DNA of 64,000 bases. It comes from Curvularia sp. ZM96. Its lineage: Eukaryota; Ascomycota; Dothideomycetes; Pleosporales; Pleosporaceae. A program made the translations under genes and the position numbers. The DNA is taken from positions 2,976,001 to 3,040,000 of the forward strand of contig JAJGBQ010000002.1 of assembly GCA_022457065.1 (NCBI GenBank), read 5' to 3'. Below the pieces are notes generated by a model. It was not told the DNA's origin and made no database searches. It saw nothing but the letters and a program-made list of their open reading frames with translations. Positions 20,837 through 31,315 of the stretch are shown in pieces (the stretch's first letter is position 1; every line of letters begins with the position of its first letter).

Positions 20837-21757
20837 GTTGCTGTTGAATAAGGGTGTCAGTTTTGTTGTGAAGGTTTGGAGTTGTGGGGTTGAGCGGCAG
20901 AATATATGACTGTTTGGTTGAAGAAAGTGAGAGCGTTGTCGCGTGCTGATTGGTGGCAAAAAGCGCTCGCCGCTTTTCAGGCAACAACGTCGTGTGCAAA
21001 CAAAGGTGAAGGTGAAGTCCGTACCTAATCGACGAAAGGGGAACGTCACTGTTCATAAGAAGCGGACAAGGCCCGTCGATACGGCCAGACAGATGCGGGA
21101 ACGTAAGAGAATAATCGCACTGTTGATACTTGTTATGTTGAGGGGGGAATACTAAAAGTTAGAGACGTGACGTCAAAGCAGAAGGATGGTGTTTTGGAAA
21201 GCATGCGTGAGCGCATGAGAGCATTCGTGCACGTGACATAATTACCTACGCTTGGCCAAGCCATTGCAGGCACGGCATCTGTTCCCAGTACAAGCACACA
21301 AAAACGGTAACGATGCACTCGAGATAGATAGGACGATAACACTACATCACGACGCAGAACCGATATGCCTGTACACGCGAAAGACTAGGTGATTAAATTT
21401 TTCGTTCAAGACGTACACATACTAGATACCCTGGTTAGACCATGCAGTTATACAAATTGAAGCCCCAAAACCTTCGAGGGGAGAAACTACGACAAGCCAA
21501 AGAATCATTCAGAAGAATCGGAGGGAAAGGAATCGAGAAGAGAGCTTGAAAAAGAAAAGACATTCCGGGTATACGCTTCCAGCACGAACATGTCATTTTC
21601 GTAACATTCACCGTTGAGCGCCATGTGCCATGATTCGCGATGGAAAAAGGAAAGAACAAAGCAAGGCAGAAAAAAGAGCCATGGGGGAAGTTGGAACATC
21701 AAACGTTGGAAAAGAAGAGTCGGAGAGATGTGCCGAAAGATGCAAGGACCAGAGTGG
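20837..21757. other. Intergenic: BTB gene promoter and 3' flank of the RNR inhibitor gene
   Basis: Open frames here (for example 21630-21962 plus strand) are shadows or chance. A CACGTG site lies near 21231. No gene is seen. Confidence 0.5.
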
Positions 21758-22774
21758 CTACGAACCGCTCATGTGCACCTCCTGGCCCAAAAAGTCGGCC
21801 TCTTCAAAGTCACTGCTACTGCCCGCGCCGACGCGCCCCTCGATCCTAGCGGCGTTTTCAAAATCCATGTCAATGTCATCATCGCTAATGGTTCGCTTCG
21901 TGGGGCGTCTTCTCCTCGGCTGTGCATACTGGCGTGTGGGCGGTAGCATGTCTACGATTTGAGGGGGTGTCGCGCTCAGTGGGCTGACAGGCACGTCGTC
22001 GAATTCGACGGCCATGCCTCTTCTTGTTGACGACGTGCGTGCATCGAAGAGGAAGTTTGTATTGATTGGCCTCACCTCGTCTTCATCGTGCCACGAGCGT
22101 TTCGAGGGGTTGTGGAGGCGTTGCGACGAAGGAGACGTGGCCGAATAGTAACCACTATCGGTGGAAGATTGGCTTGAGAAAGGCTGGGTAAAGGCATCGG
22201 CTGTTAGAGGAAAGGTGTAAGCTGGTCGTGGGCCGGTTGTGGAAGTGTAGAGATGTGGGTTTGTGGTGGGTTGTTCGGCGAAGCCGCCAATCTTGTGCAG
22301 GCCGCAGAAGGGCAGCAGCTCGCGCTGGTGTTGATAATCATCGGGCACCTCTTCACGCGGCAGCTTGACGTCCAAACGAGGTCTCGCCCTAATGAAGGGG
22401 TCTGTCGATGACGAGAGCATCTTGTGCGTCTTGTAGCCTTCAGACACGCTCTTTCGCACTCGCATGCCCACGCTCAGCAAGTCTGTCTGTACCGGGCCAG
22501 GAATGTCGGGGGCGAAGCGCTCTCGTGGTTGTGGAGGCGGCCGAGTGTTTTGGTGTCGCGGACGGGTAATCGGGTCCAGGCCCCGCAGATCGTCGTGGTC
22601 GTGCAAGTCGTCCCGCGCCTCAAAATAGCTCGTGATACTAGGCTGGACCTGTCTCTTGCTGCGGTGTTGGTCAGTCGGCGTAGGGCCAAGTTGCATGGCG
22701 ATTGCAGAGTGCGGGCAGGCAGGAGAAAGAGAGGGAGAGAGGGAAACGACGGCGGCCCCGGACAGGCTAAACAA
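21758..22774 (-). CDS. Ribonucleotide reductase inhibitor (Spd1/Dif1-like) with PIP-box
   Basis: Likely small intrinsically disordered inhibitor or importer of ribonucleotide reductase, a control point of dNTP supply. The open frame gives 338 aa from 22774. A start at the internal ATG 22696 (MQLGPTPTDQH, 312 aa) looks more natural because the first 26 residues are unlike the rest. Near the N-terminus QPSITSYF (44-51 of the long form) fits the PCNA-binding PIP-box Q-x2-I-x2-[FY]-[FY]. The family block GMRVRKSVSEGYKTH follows, as in the RNR inhibitor family. The remainder is Ser/Pro-rich and ends acidic (SDDDIDMDFE, DFEEADF). The family assignment rests mainly on the GYKT block and overall layout. 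Confidence 0.75.
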   Translation of the reverse strand: MFSLSGAAVVSLSPSLSPACPHSAIAMQLGPTPTDQHRSKRQVQPSITSYFEARDDLHDHDDLRGLDPITRPRHQNTRPPPQPRERFAPDIPGPVQTDLLSVGMRVRKSVSEGYKTHKMLSSSTDPFIRARPRLDVKLPREEVPDDYQHQRELLPFCGLHKIGGFAEQPTTNPHLYTSTTGPRPAYTFPLTADAFTQPFSSQSSTDSGYYSATSPSSQRLHNPSKRSWHDEDEVRPINTNFLFDARTSSTRRGMAVEFDDVPVSPLSATPPQIVDMLPPTRQYAQPRRRRPTKRTISDDDIDMDFENAARIEGRVGAGSSSDFEEADFLGQEVHMSGS

Positions 22775-23759
22775 TTATGCAGCCTCGCTGCCGCGGTGGA
22801 GAGGGGTGATCTTTCTGATGCCGCTTGGATGCACGCTCGAGCCCTCGGCCGGGGGCGGATTGATCTAATCGGCTTATCGAGGCACGGCGGATAGAAATGG
22901 CGACGTCCGTCTCAGCACTGGCGACGCACAAGATTGGGGAGCACCAGCACAAAAGAGAGCTTGGTTTATACTGGCTCTGGCGCTGCCGGATCGCGGCAGC
23001 TGATGTAACGCAACCAGCCCGTCCGCCCGCCCAAACGGGAGCAAATGGTGATCGCTGACCAGCTTATTCACGGGATCCACTGCGGGAGGCGCACCTACGC
23101 AGAACATGAAGCGACGCTCAGACTTCTCGTACACGCATCGCTGAAACGGCTCCTCCTCTTGCCTGGTTTCGGTACAGCCTGTCGCTGCCCGCACAAAAAA
23201 CCCGTGGTCTTTGTTGTCTGCTATTGCTTCTGCATAGCGACAAACACTTGTGTCCCTACTAGCGGCCGCAGAATGCAATGGCATTGCATCAAGCGTCGCG
23301 CCGCGCCGCCGCTACCGACAAGTATAATTGAGACCATGGAATTGCACTACGTCACATACCTGACTACTCACCGCAGAATGCTTACGCCAATCGCCTATGC
23401 TCAATTTGTTGTATCGTCGGTCGGGGCAAGCGGCCGCTAAGCTAAACCCATCGGGCCCAGATCACTGACACGTTCAAGCTGCAGGACATTGCTAAGACAT
23501 TGGCTGCTTGTGACAGCTTGATTGATTTGTTCAAAAGGTTAAATTAAGAAAATATACATCCTATCCGATTTCCGTCAGTAGAAGGACCTGTAACGCCAGG
23601 GCGCCATTACGCCCCCAGTGGATATCAATTCCATGTCTCATCGCCCACCAAGCCCCGTCCAGGGATACACCCAACATCCAGCCTACTTCCGAGCCCAACC
23701 AGACCCACTGCCGAGCGCATCAATGTCTCAATAACCAACAACACACTTTGTTGCCGCTC
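22775..23759. other. Intergenic: promoter of the RNR inhibitor gene and 3' flank of the membrane protein gene
   Basis: GC-rich upstream of the RNR inhibitor, with two NotI-type GCGGCCGC octamers near 23262 and 23431. Open frames (22874-23284 minus, 23045-23440 plus) show no domain. No gene is supported. Confidence 0.5.
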
Positions 23760-24473
23760 TCAAGGCAGATTTGCGGGGATGTTGCCCATCTCAGCCTCCT
23801 TCCTTTGTTGCCTGGCAGCCCACTTATCCGCGATCCATGTCACAATGGTGACACCCATGCTAGCACCAACGAGCAGGAAGACGACAAGCGTTCCCCAGAG
23901 AGCAAACTTGCTCGATTGGCAAAGCGACTTGAAGTCACCGTTACCCATGCCGGCTGGCATAGCAATGCCCTCGGGTAGGTTTTGCTCCAGTGGTCGCGAG
24001 CTCTTCATCTTGCACGTCCATGTCTGGATGGTATCAACCTCGGGCGCGTTGCCGTTCAATATGTGTGCCCAGACAGTAGTAATCAAGGTGAGAAGGAGAG
24101 TGGGGAGAAGTGTGCCTAAGGAGAGGAGAGCACGGAGGGTGTATTTCTGGCGAAGAGCCAACTGCTCCACATTAGTCCACAATTCTTTCAAGAGGTATCA
24201 CTAAAAGACACGGCTTACCTTAGGAACAAAGGACGCAATCAGGAAAGTACCACAGAGAACCAAAGTCACCACCGACGAGGCAATAAGTGCCTTGGTCCCT
24301 TGTACATCAAAGTGCTGTGGCCACATCGGGACCCACCATGGATTGGACAGATGTTGTTTGTTAAAGACATGGAGGGCGTGCGCCGAAGTACCAAGGATAG
24401 CGATGCTGAGGACCACGACGACGCCGGTGATGATGGCCTGGGCCAGATGGAAAGGAGCGGGGTTGATCTTCAT
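23760..24473 (-). CDS. Four-helix membrane protein (MARVEL-like)
   Basis: 218 aa. Exon 1 is 24473-24219; a 57-nt intron (24162-24218, gtaagc..agcag) follows; exon 2 is 24161-23760. Four hydrophobic segments are visible: FHLAQAIITGVVVVLSIAIL, ALIASSVVTLVLCGTFLIA, LLSLGTLLPTLLLTLITTVW and FALWGTLVVFLLVGASMGVT. A cytosolic-type charged tail follows (KWAARQQRKEAE). The second extracellular-type loop holds Cys pairs (WTCKMKSS, FKSLCQSS). The topology and N-terminal NPAPFHLAQ resemble fungal MARVEL-type proteins of the plasma membrane or vesicles. The exact family is not proven. Confidence 0.8.
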
Positions 24474-25772
24474 CTTGACAAACTTATTTCTCTCAAGTTT
24501 GATCTTGTAGTATTATCCGTATTCGAGAAGCGTAGTAAGAAACAGCAACAAGGTTTAATGATGGTTTCGTTTGGCAGGTGTCAACCAGGAGCACCTGTAT
24601 TTTGGTTCGAAAATGGATGGAAAAAAGAGGGGCCAGGAACACAAAGGACAACGAAATGTAAAAGGACGGAGCGTTGAAAGAGGTCAGATATAAAGTTTCT
24701 CGAGCCCTTCAAGAGAAACTATGTACCTGAGCTGGTATCGAACAAAAAGTAAGCTGGGAGGGGGATGGGTGGCCAAACATGCCTTTAAAACAACCTTGGT
24801 CGCAATTGCGGTTTCAAGCCTACAGAACACCTGTGCTGTCACCCGCTGCCCCTGCAAGCCACCCATCTTCCCCAAAGCGTAACTCGCGCCCTGAAAATAG
24901 ACGAACTATCGCAGAGAAACAATGGGCAAATCTGTCTTGCCGCTGCGACTAACCACTTGTGCCCGAGCGTTGGCAGCGCTAGGATACCGGCATCTACGAT
25001 GCTGGCCTTGTCATTCGCAGCGCCTAACTCTGCAACCCAGGCCTAGAATAGAAGTATTAGCCCCCCATCCCTCCCCCTCTCGCAGCGTAACTGCATGCGG
25101 TACATTTAGCAACCCATACATACACACTTTGCGCGTGGGTATGCAGCTTATTGGCAAGCTAGCTCCCCATGTTGTGAAATTTGCCAGCCAATCACCGCGC
25201 AGAGGCAGTACCTTTTCCAGCAACATAAGCGCCGACACTTGGCCCGAAGCAGCTGCATCTGCACCTCGAGTCGCTTTTTTTCGAAGCGCCCAGTGTGCAG
25301 TTGGCGTTTCATGATCTTGTGGAACCTGCATTTTGGGCCGCTTGGAGGGCGTTCATTCGATGGTTGAAGGGGGCCAGCGTAGCCTAGTATCCGCCCCTCT
25401 AGGCAGATCTGAGTTTGTGAGTATTTTCTCCCTTCGCGCCGAACTGTCTAGCCATTGTCAATAAACGGGTGGGGGTCTACAGGTGGAAGTGGTGGATCTT
25501 GAGCATGGACGGCCCATAGAGCGTCTGCTATTCGTTCTAAGTCAAGAATACCAGGCGGAAAGCCACGCAGATCAGGGTTTAGTACTACTGAGCGAGCGAC
25601 TGTTCTTTGATTGGCTGGAGCCTGTAACTGCCGGGGATGGTCTTTGATCATGGCTGAAAACTGCGAGATCGTGTCGTCAACCTTGATTTTGATACGTTGT
25701 ATGCTTTTTGCGAGGACATCTGTAGCTGGCAAAGTTACTTCTGAAGTGTACAATGCTTCATGGTCTAGTAGT
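24474..25772. other. Intergenic: promoter of membrane protein gene and 3' flank of the GH7 gene
   Basis: C/T-rich around 25060-25085, consistent with a fungal promoter. A 117-codon minus-strand frame (25801-25448) overlaps the GH7 3' end in another frame. It reads like ordinary protein but has no recognised family, so it is not called as a gene. Confidence 0.45.
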
Positions 25773-27048
25773 CTACTTTGAGTCTCCGAACGTCGAACCA
25801 ATCTCCCCCCATCTGACTCGGCTGAAAGTGACTGTGGGATTCCTCACCCTCTGCTGAATAACCTCAGGGGAACCCTCAGTAGCGTTACAAGGTCCATTGG
25901 GCGCACCGTCCAGCCAGCGCATGCCGCCAGTCTGGTCCCACCAAAGACTGAATACAAGGACCATACCACGCGCTAGAGCGTCTCCCATCGCCTTGTGGCC
26001 GCCGAACTTGTTGTACTCTCTAGCACGACCCTGGGCCGAGCACCAGACCTGATCCATGGTGACGTTTTGCATGGCGTTTTCGATAACAGTGCCGTCCTGG
26101 ACATACTTGCGGACGATGGCTTGAAGTACGCCATATTTGGCAGGGAATTGAGTAACGACCGTGAATGGTCTAGTTGTGTCGACTTTAAGATCAGGGCCGT
26201 AGAAGTCCTTGGAATTCCGGAAGAAGTAAGCGTTGTCTCCACAGCCCGTCTTGCCGCAAACACCATTTACGCCACAGTCTTCAGTACCAGAGCACCGAAT
26301 CAGACCCTCCTTTGCGCAAACATGCGGCGCAATCTGGTTGGCGCGACTATTGGCCTCCCAGATATCCATCTCGTTGCAGCAAGAGCCTTCCGAGTTGATG
26401 TTGCCCTGCATGAGGTCAGCCATGGCTTGACAGGAACCTAATCGTACTTACTTCTCCATTTATAAAGGGCCTGATATTACACTGTGCGTCGCAGTACCCC
26501 GTGCCAAAACTCGCACCCGCAGCATTGAGTTCCGAACGTCCACCATCAGCTTCCATCTCACTGAGGTACAACGCGCTATTCATGCCGCAAGGCAACTTTG
26601 ACATGTCAACGTCAAAAGAAAACTCATTGCCATTCAATTGCAACATTTCGTAATTTTGTTTGTCTTCGGCCAGCAGGTACACTCTGGGGCTCGAATACAC
26701 GCCATTCGGGTTGAACATATCTAGACGGAGCTTCTCGCCATCTGTAAACACAGCCTGTGTCGTGTAGTTCTGGATGCCTTCGATAATACAGTTTTTGGCG
26801 CATGTCTCTTTGTCTGGGCAGGCCGCAGTATTCAGCGGGTTATTTCTGTCGCCGCAGCTCGAATTCGAATTGGCTACGTGGATATTGTGTCTGAGAGCGT
26901 CGATGACAACCGCGGTATCTAGCGCCTTGCATCCACCTGCTTTGGTGCATTTGTAGGTTGTGAGCTTGGGCTGCACTTCAGGTGTGGTTCCTAGGGTTTG
27001 GGCGGCGGCTAAGCCGAACAGGGTGGCTACGAGAAACAATGTCGCCAT
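25773..27048 (-). CDS. Secreted GH7 cellulase (endoglucanase/cellobiohydrolase type)
   Basis: Retaining beta-1,4-glucanase of glycoside hydrolase family 7, acting on extracellular cellulose. 409 aa. Exon 1 is 27048-26452; a 46-nt intron (26406-26451, gtaagt..tgcag) follows; exon 2 is 26405-25773. The signal peptide MATLFLVATLFGLAAA is followed by QTLGT. The catalytic motif EMDIWEAN gives E211, D213 and E216, matching the family nucleophile, assisting Asp and acid/base. Many paired cysteines are present, and the end is the conserved VTFSRVRWGEIGSTFG. There is no linker or CBM1 after the catalytic domain. Whether it is endo- or exo-acting cannot be settled from loops by eye. Such genes are usually induced by plant cell walls and repressed by glucose. 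Confidence 0.95.
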
Positions 27049-27135
27049 GGTAAAATGGTCCAGAAAGAAGAGAAGAATTGACCATCTACCCGGGTAAGAC
27101 GATTGGCAAGTTGTTTCAAGTGAGCCACCTCACTA

Positions 27136-27141
27136 CTTATA
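27136..27141 (-). promoter_or_regulatory. TATA box of the GH7 gene
   Basis: TATAAG on the minus strand, about 90 nt upstream of the start codon at 27048. Confidence 0.5.
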
Positions 27142-27179
27142 TCTCGTTTTCTGGAAAACGGCCGAAGCCAAGGACGCGG

Positions 27180-27185
27180 CCCCGG
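27180..27185 (-). promoter_or_regulatory. Possible CreA (carbon repression) site
   Basis: CCGGGG on the minus strand fits the CreA consensus SYGGRG, about 135 nt upstream of the cellulase start. It is a single match to a short motif, so only suggestive. Confidence 0.3.
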
Positions 27186-28617
27186 GATTTGAGATTACTT
27201 GTGCATCTCAATATGAGCCCGGATGTCATCGGACCCTCGTTCGAAGTTCTGTCGCTGGGAACAGCTTATGTTTTCGATTGGCCAAGGGTACCTCCTAGCC
27301 TCATTCTCCCAGGATGCGCGCAATTCGCAGACCGCCATAAGGTAGCAGGAGTTCGAAAGTGACACAGACGCTGAAGATGTGTACAAGGTTGCTTGTGTAG
27401 TCTTTTCAAAGTTTCGTACGACTTGGGCATATAAGGTTTAGTGCCAAGGGTTTAGTTAAAAATGGATGGTCTGGGATAGAAAACGGGTCCTGCTGTAGCG
27501 AATCAGCTTTGACCAAAGACAACCTTACTTAGGTACTCGCGTATTACAGGGAAAATTGTCTATGCGTGGGATAAGCCCGCTAGCGCACAGGCAGGAACGG
27601 CAAACATGTACGTATGGAGAATAGAACGCCATACTACGGTTAAGATGACATGTTCGTTGGGTACGAGGAATACAAGGTGCAGCGCTGTTGTTGCAGCGTC
27701 CAATTTCGTGCCGTGTTGCCGCCCATAGCGTGTACGTGATGTTGAGGAAGAATAACTAAGAAAAACATGCGACAGCCGGGATTTGCTAGTAGTCCACTCA
27801 CTACTAATCATCATGTCCTCCTACTCATTTTTAAGCCAAGTAATGCGCAAAGAATCATTCGGAAGTTTTATGTTCTAGTCCGATGAGAAGCATGCCTTTA
27901 GTATATCAAGGAGCCTTGGGAGACGGTTCAGCAGATCAGAGCTAATATCCAACGAACATGTTAAACAACAAGGGTTTGGGCGGGTATATGTACGTATGTG
28001 TTAAACTCCGTCGACCACCTACAGAGTAAGCGGTGCAACTTCCCAGTATGGCGGGGATAGGCGGGTGTAGAAGCCGTTCGGTAAGGAGAGACGGACAGCT
28101 CGGTCCTAATTGGACCCAACCTATTCACCCGCTCCCGAGCGCATCCACTATGTCCGACAAGCAGGCGGTTGGTAGTTGAAGATGAACAAAACCATTCTAG
28201 GCGAACAGCCGGGTAAACAACCGTCGCCGAACATACAAATTCGAAAGCACACAGCTAAAGTTACCGGCGACAGCGAGAAGAAGAAGATGGCGATGCGTTT
28301 GGAGCAAAAGCTACGACAAATTTAACTCGTTCGCTTTTGTCCGAAAGATTGTCTTCTATTTCACACCCCTAATCAGATCCAGAGGATCTTACGCTACATT
28401 GACGGCTGCCAATTTCTCCCTGTCACCGAGCTTGGCTTTCTGCCGTACGCGTCAGCAATGGCATACTGATAAAGGGAAGCAGAAATCATGTAGATAATTT
28501 ACGAGCTAAATCATGGCACCGCCGAAGCCGTGTCACGTGTTCTATTTCTAGACAGCGCTTCACCCGTTCTCCCCTGCGATCAGAGCGGCAGGCGCGTTTT
28601 GTAGTAACACATTCGTG

Positions 28618-29464
28618 CTAAATCTGGCCAGTCAGACCCCCAAATCCCCACTTCCGACGACCCAGGCTCTGTGAAGCCTTGGACTTGCCCTTCTTGGCTG
28701 CCTCCAAAGAATGCTCTTTCTCCCACTCCTCGTCGGCCTTGAATGCGGTTATCGCTTGCTCAAGGTTGTAGCTTGCTTGTTCAAGATATAGAAGTGCAAC
28801 GTCATACCTGTGACTTGAATCAGCACTCGTCGCCCTTTATTACAAGATCAGCATAAGCGACTTACTCTGCCACCTTGCACTTGACCATGAACTTTCTCAG
28901 TTTCGTCTTTTTTATTTCTTCTTCCTCGCCCTCTATCGGCCGTGGGCTAAGACTGACTCCACCTTTGTAGTATTCACCGGGTATGAGAATTGTTCTGCGT
29001 GCGGCTAGCAAGTGGTCGGCAAATAAGTTATTCGTTCGGCGCAAGGCGTCAGCGGGTACACCATATCGAAGAGATAGCGATAGTATCGAGTCGTTGTTCT
29101 GATCGACAAAATGCAGCACGTCGGGCGCATCTTCAGCGTTTGTATTAGACTTCTCCGGGGGTGCTTGTAAGGTATTGTGTGCTGAGTAGGGTGGTAACTC
29201 GTCATCTACCAACTGCTCGTCTGGTGGCGAATAAGTAGGAGGGTCGCGGAGACCTTGCGGAGGCAGCGCTGATGGTCCCGTTGCTATCTGGCAGAATGGA
29301 CAATAGTTCTGAAATCTAGGGTTGTCGGTCAGACACCGAGCACATATGGCACGGCCACAACAGTCGAGTCTACGCTCGAACTGTGACGGCTTCTCCGTCT
29401 TCTCGTCGTACGTTGGCGGTATGGAAGTGAGGAGCGCAGCGCATGTGCAGCATGCTTCAGACAT
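28618..29464 (-). CDS. Intracellular LysM protein with zinc-finger-like N-terminus
   Basis: 262 aa without a signal peptide, so not a secreted LysM effector. Exon 1 is 29464-28866; a 58-nt intron (28808-28865, gtaagt..cacag) follows; exon 2 is 28807-28618. The N-terminus has RING-like paired cysteines (ACCTC, then DCCGRAICARC, then YCPFC; C5 to C58). A Pro-rich linker holds PPTY motifs and LPPY. The LysM domain spans about 117-165 (LHFVDQNNDSILSLSLRYGV ... TILIPGEYY). The C-terminus is UBA-like (YDVALLYLEQASYNLEQAIT). The architecture suggests a cytosolic adaptor linked to ubiquitin, but that is inference. The ATG at 29464 is chosen over 29536 because Cys motifs begin right after it. Confidence 0.82.
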
Positions 29465-30134
29465 GGTGGTAGAGGGATAACAAGCGTCGGACGAAAGCGT
29501 GTAGAGCTGGATACAAGATTCGTAGTAAAGATACACTGGGAGGCAAAGGACGTATGTAGTGCTACGTCATGACTAAAGCGGTTAGATATCGCGTCGGCAC
29601 GTGAAGGCGCGACATAGACGCTGCATCGGTCAGATTAGATCATCCATTGCAGGTGCAACGGGGATGCCTCAGTCGCAACATGACAGGCTTCAATTGAAAG
29701 ATTCTGCGACGGTCGTGTGCAGTGCCTGCTGAAGTGTGGTGTTGGTAGGCATTCGAGTCCGGCGTGCAAGGGTCCAGTGGATGCTGCCATGCCAAGCACA
29801 GTCAAGTTAGCGAGCGCACGGCCCACCACACCAATTTCCCAGGTCAAACTCGAACTTTTGCATTCCCGCCAACTCTCCTCTACCGCTCATCACCGCACCA
29901 GCCGAGGTATGTCCTTGTCAACCCGAGTGCCCTTCAGAGCCTGGGGATGCAATCGCCGTCATCCGCAAGGATGAAGGCGACACTGCTTCTCCTCTGCGAC
30001 AAGAGCTGAAGAACCCTCATGCTTGCAGTCTGAGGGCACTCTCCACGCTCTGGCATCTGGAGGCTAACCACAACCCACGCGTAGATACCTCAGTCGCCCA
30101 CCGCCGCCACCGAGAATCTCCAGACACCGCCAAA
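29465..30134. promoter_or_regulatory. Divergent promoter of the LysM and RPS22 genes, with possible 5'UTR intron
   Basis: A probable leader intron of the ribosomal protein gene runs 29907-30028 (gtatgt..ttgcag). Such introns are common in fungal ribosomal protein genes. A CACGTG lies near 29599. Open frames here are not supported as genes. Confidence 0.4.
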
Positions 30135-30800
30135 ATGGTCAAGACCTCCGTCCTCAACGATGCGCTTAACGCCATCAACAACGCCGAGAAGGCTGGCAAG
30201 CGCCAGGTCCTGATCCGTCCTTCCTCCAAGGTCATTGTCAAGTTCCTCCGCGTTATGCAGAAGCACGGTACGTCAAATTTTTTCTGTTCGCAGACAACTC
30301 GATTCCAGGCGCCGAAGCACGCTGTAGTCGCGCACGCGTACCTCCATCCGCATCCACATCCGCATCCCCATTCCTGCACCCCTTTTCGGGCTGATAACTA
30401 GTTAATGATCTCGATTCCCACGATCATTGACCTTTAAGTGTCCGATATATTGACTGCGGAGGACTTACACGTCTTCGGAACCGTTTCATGACGTCTGATG
30501 TTTATTTCGCCGCAACATACACTGACAGTTTTTCTTTCAGGCTACATTGGCGAGTTCGAGGAGGTCGACGACCACCGCAACGGCAAGATCGTCATCCAGC
30601 TCATCGGCCGTATCAACAAGACCGGTGTCATCTCTCCCCGCTACAACGTCCAGCTCCGCGACATGGAGAAGTGGGTCGTCAAGCTGCTTCCCTCTCGTCA
30701 GTTCGGTTTCATCGTCCTGACCACCTCTGCTGGTATCATGGACCACGAGGAGGCCCGCAGGAAGCACGTTGCTGGCAAGATTCTTGGTTTCTTCTACTAG
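30135..30800 (+). CDS. RPS22: 40S ribosomal protein S22 (uS8)
   Basis: Small-subunit ribosomal protein. Exon 1 is 30135-30267; a 273-nt intron (30268-30540, gtacgt..tttcag) interrupts codon 45; exon 2 is 30541-30800. The 130-aa product has the family length and core: MVKTSVLNDALNAINNAEK, RPSSKVIVKFLRVMQKHGYI, GRINKTGVISPRY and the C-terminal AGIMDHEEARRKHVAGKILG. The intron is much longer than its neighbours and contains a short CATCCG/ACATCC tandem repeat near 30345-30372. Confidence 0.97.
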
Positions 30801-31315
30801 AATGTTCGAGTATGTGGTGGAGTGGGACGCAATATACCCGGGCTTAGGCAAACAAATCACATGTATCTGGCTAAGTAGTCCATCATGGGAACGTTCGACG
30901 AAGAAATGACAAAAAGTTTCATGACCTGAGATGATGTTGTGGATGTGTAACTTGTAATATTAACGCATATATACGTCTAAATTCTAGTGACTTGACTTTG
31001 GACTCTCGGGCTCGAATCATGTACTTACCCACTACTAGGGATATTTCACATTTGACATAGATGCAGAGAAGGACTTTTTTTTTGAAGTAGTTGTTCATTA
31101 ACTATGTACAAGACACTGATAGTCAAGTATGCTATCCTTAAACGCCTTTCAAAAGCGTTGAAATCAATCCATCAGTCGTAACTCATAAACCCATGACAAT
31201 GCCTTGATCAAAGACATCTTGCTTTCCCAAAAAACCTGCTCATCCATAACGCCAATGCTGAAAATACCCTTCATCTTCGTATTTTTTACATGTCAGATAA
31301 TTCCTTGCTATCCGC
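30801..31315. other. Intergenic, convergent 3' ends
   Basis: AT-rich 3' flanks of RPS22 and HSP104, with a T-run near 31075. No gene is seen. Confidence 0.6.

Larger units (their letters stand above)
27049..28617. other. Intergenic: GH7 promoter and 3' flank of the LysM gene
   Basis: A 1.57-kb region. Beyond the TATA and CreA-like sites, nothing coding is seen. An 84-codon minus frame at 27560-27814 lacks features. A CACGTG lies near 28534. Confidence 0.5.

Noticed and set aside
25448..25801. 117-codon minus-strand frame after the GH7 gene
   Set aside because: Its composition is protein-like, but it overlaps the GH7 3' end in another frame, has no recognised domain and no splice or start support. 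It is left open rather than called.
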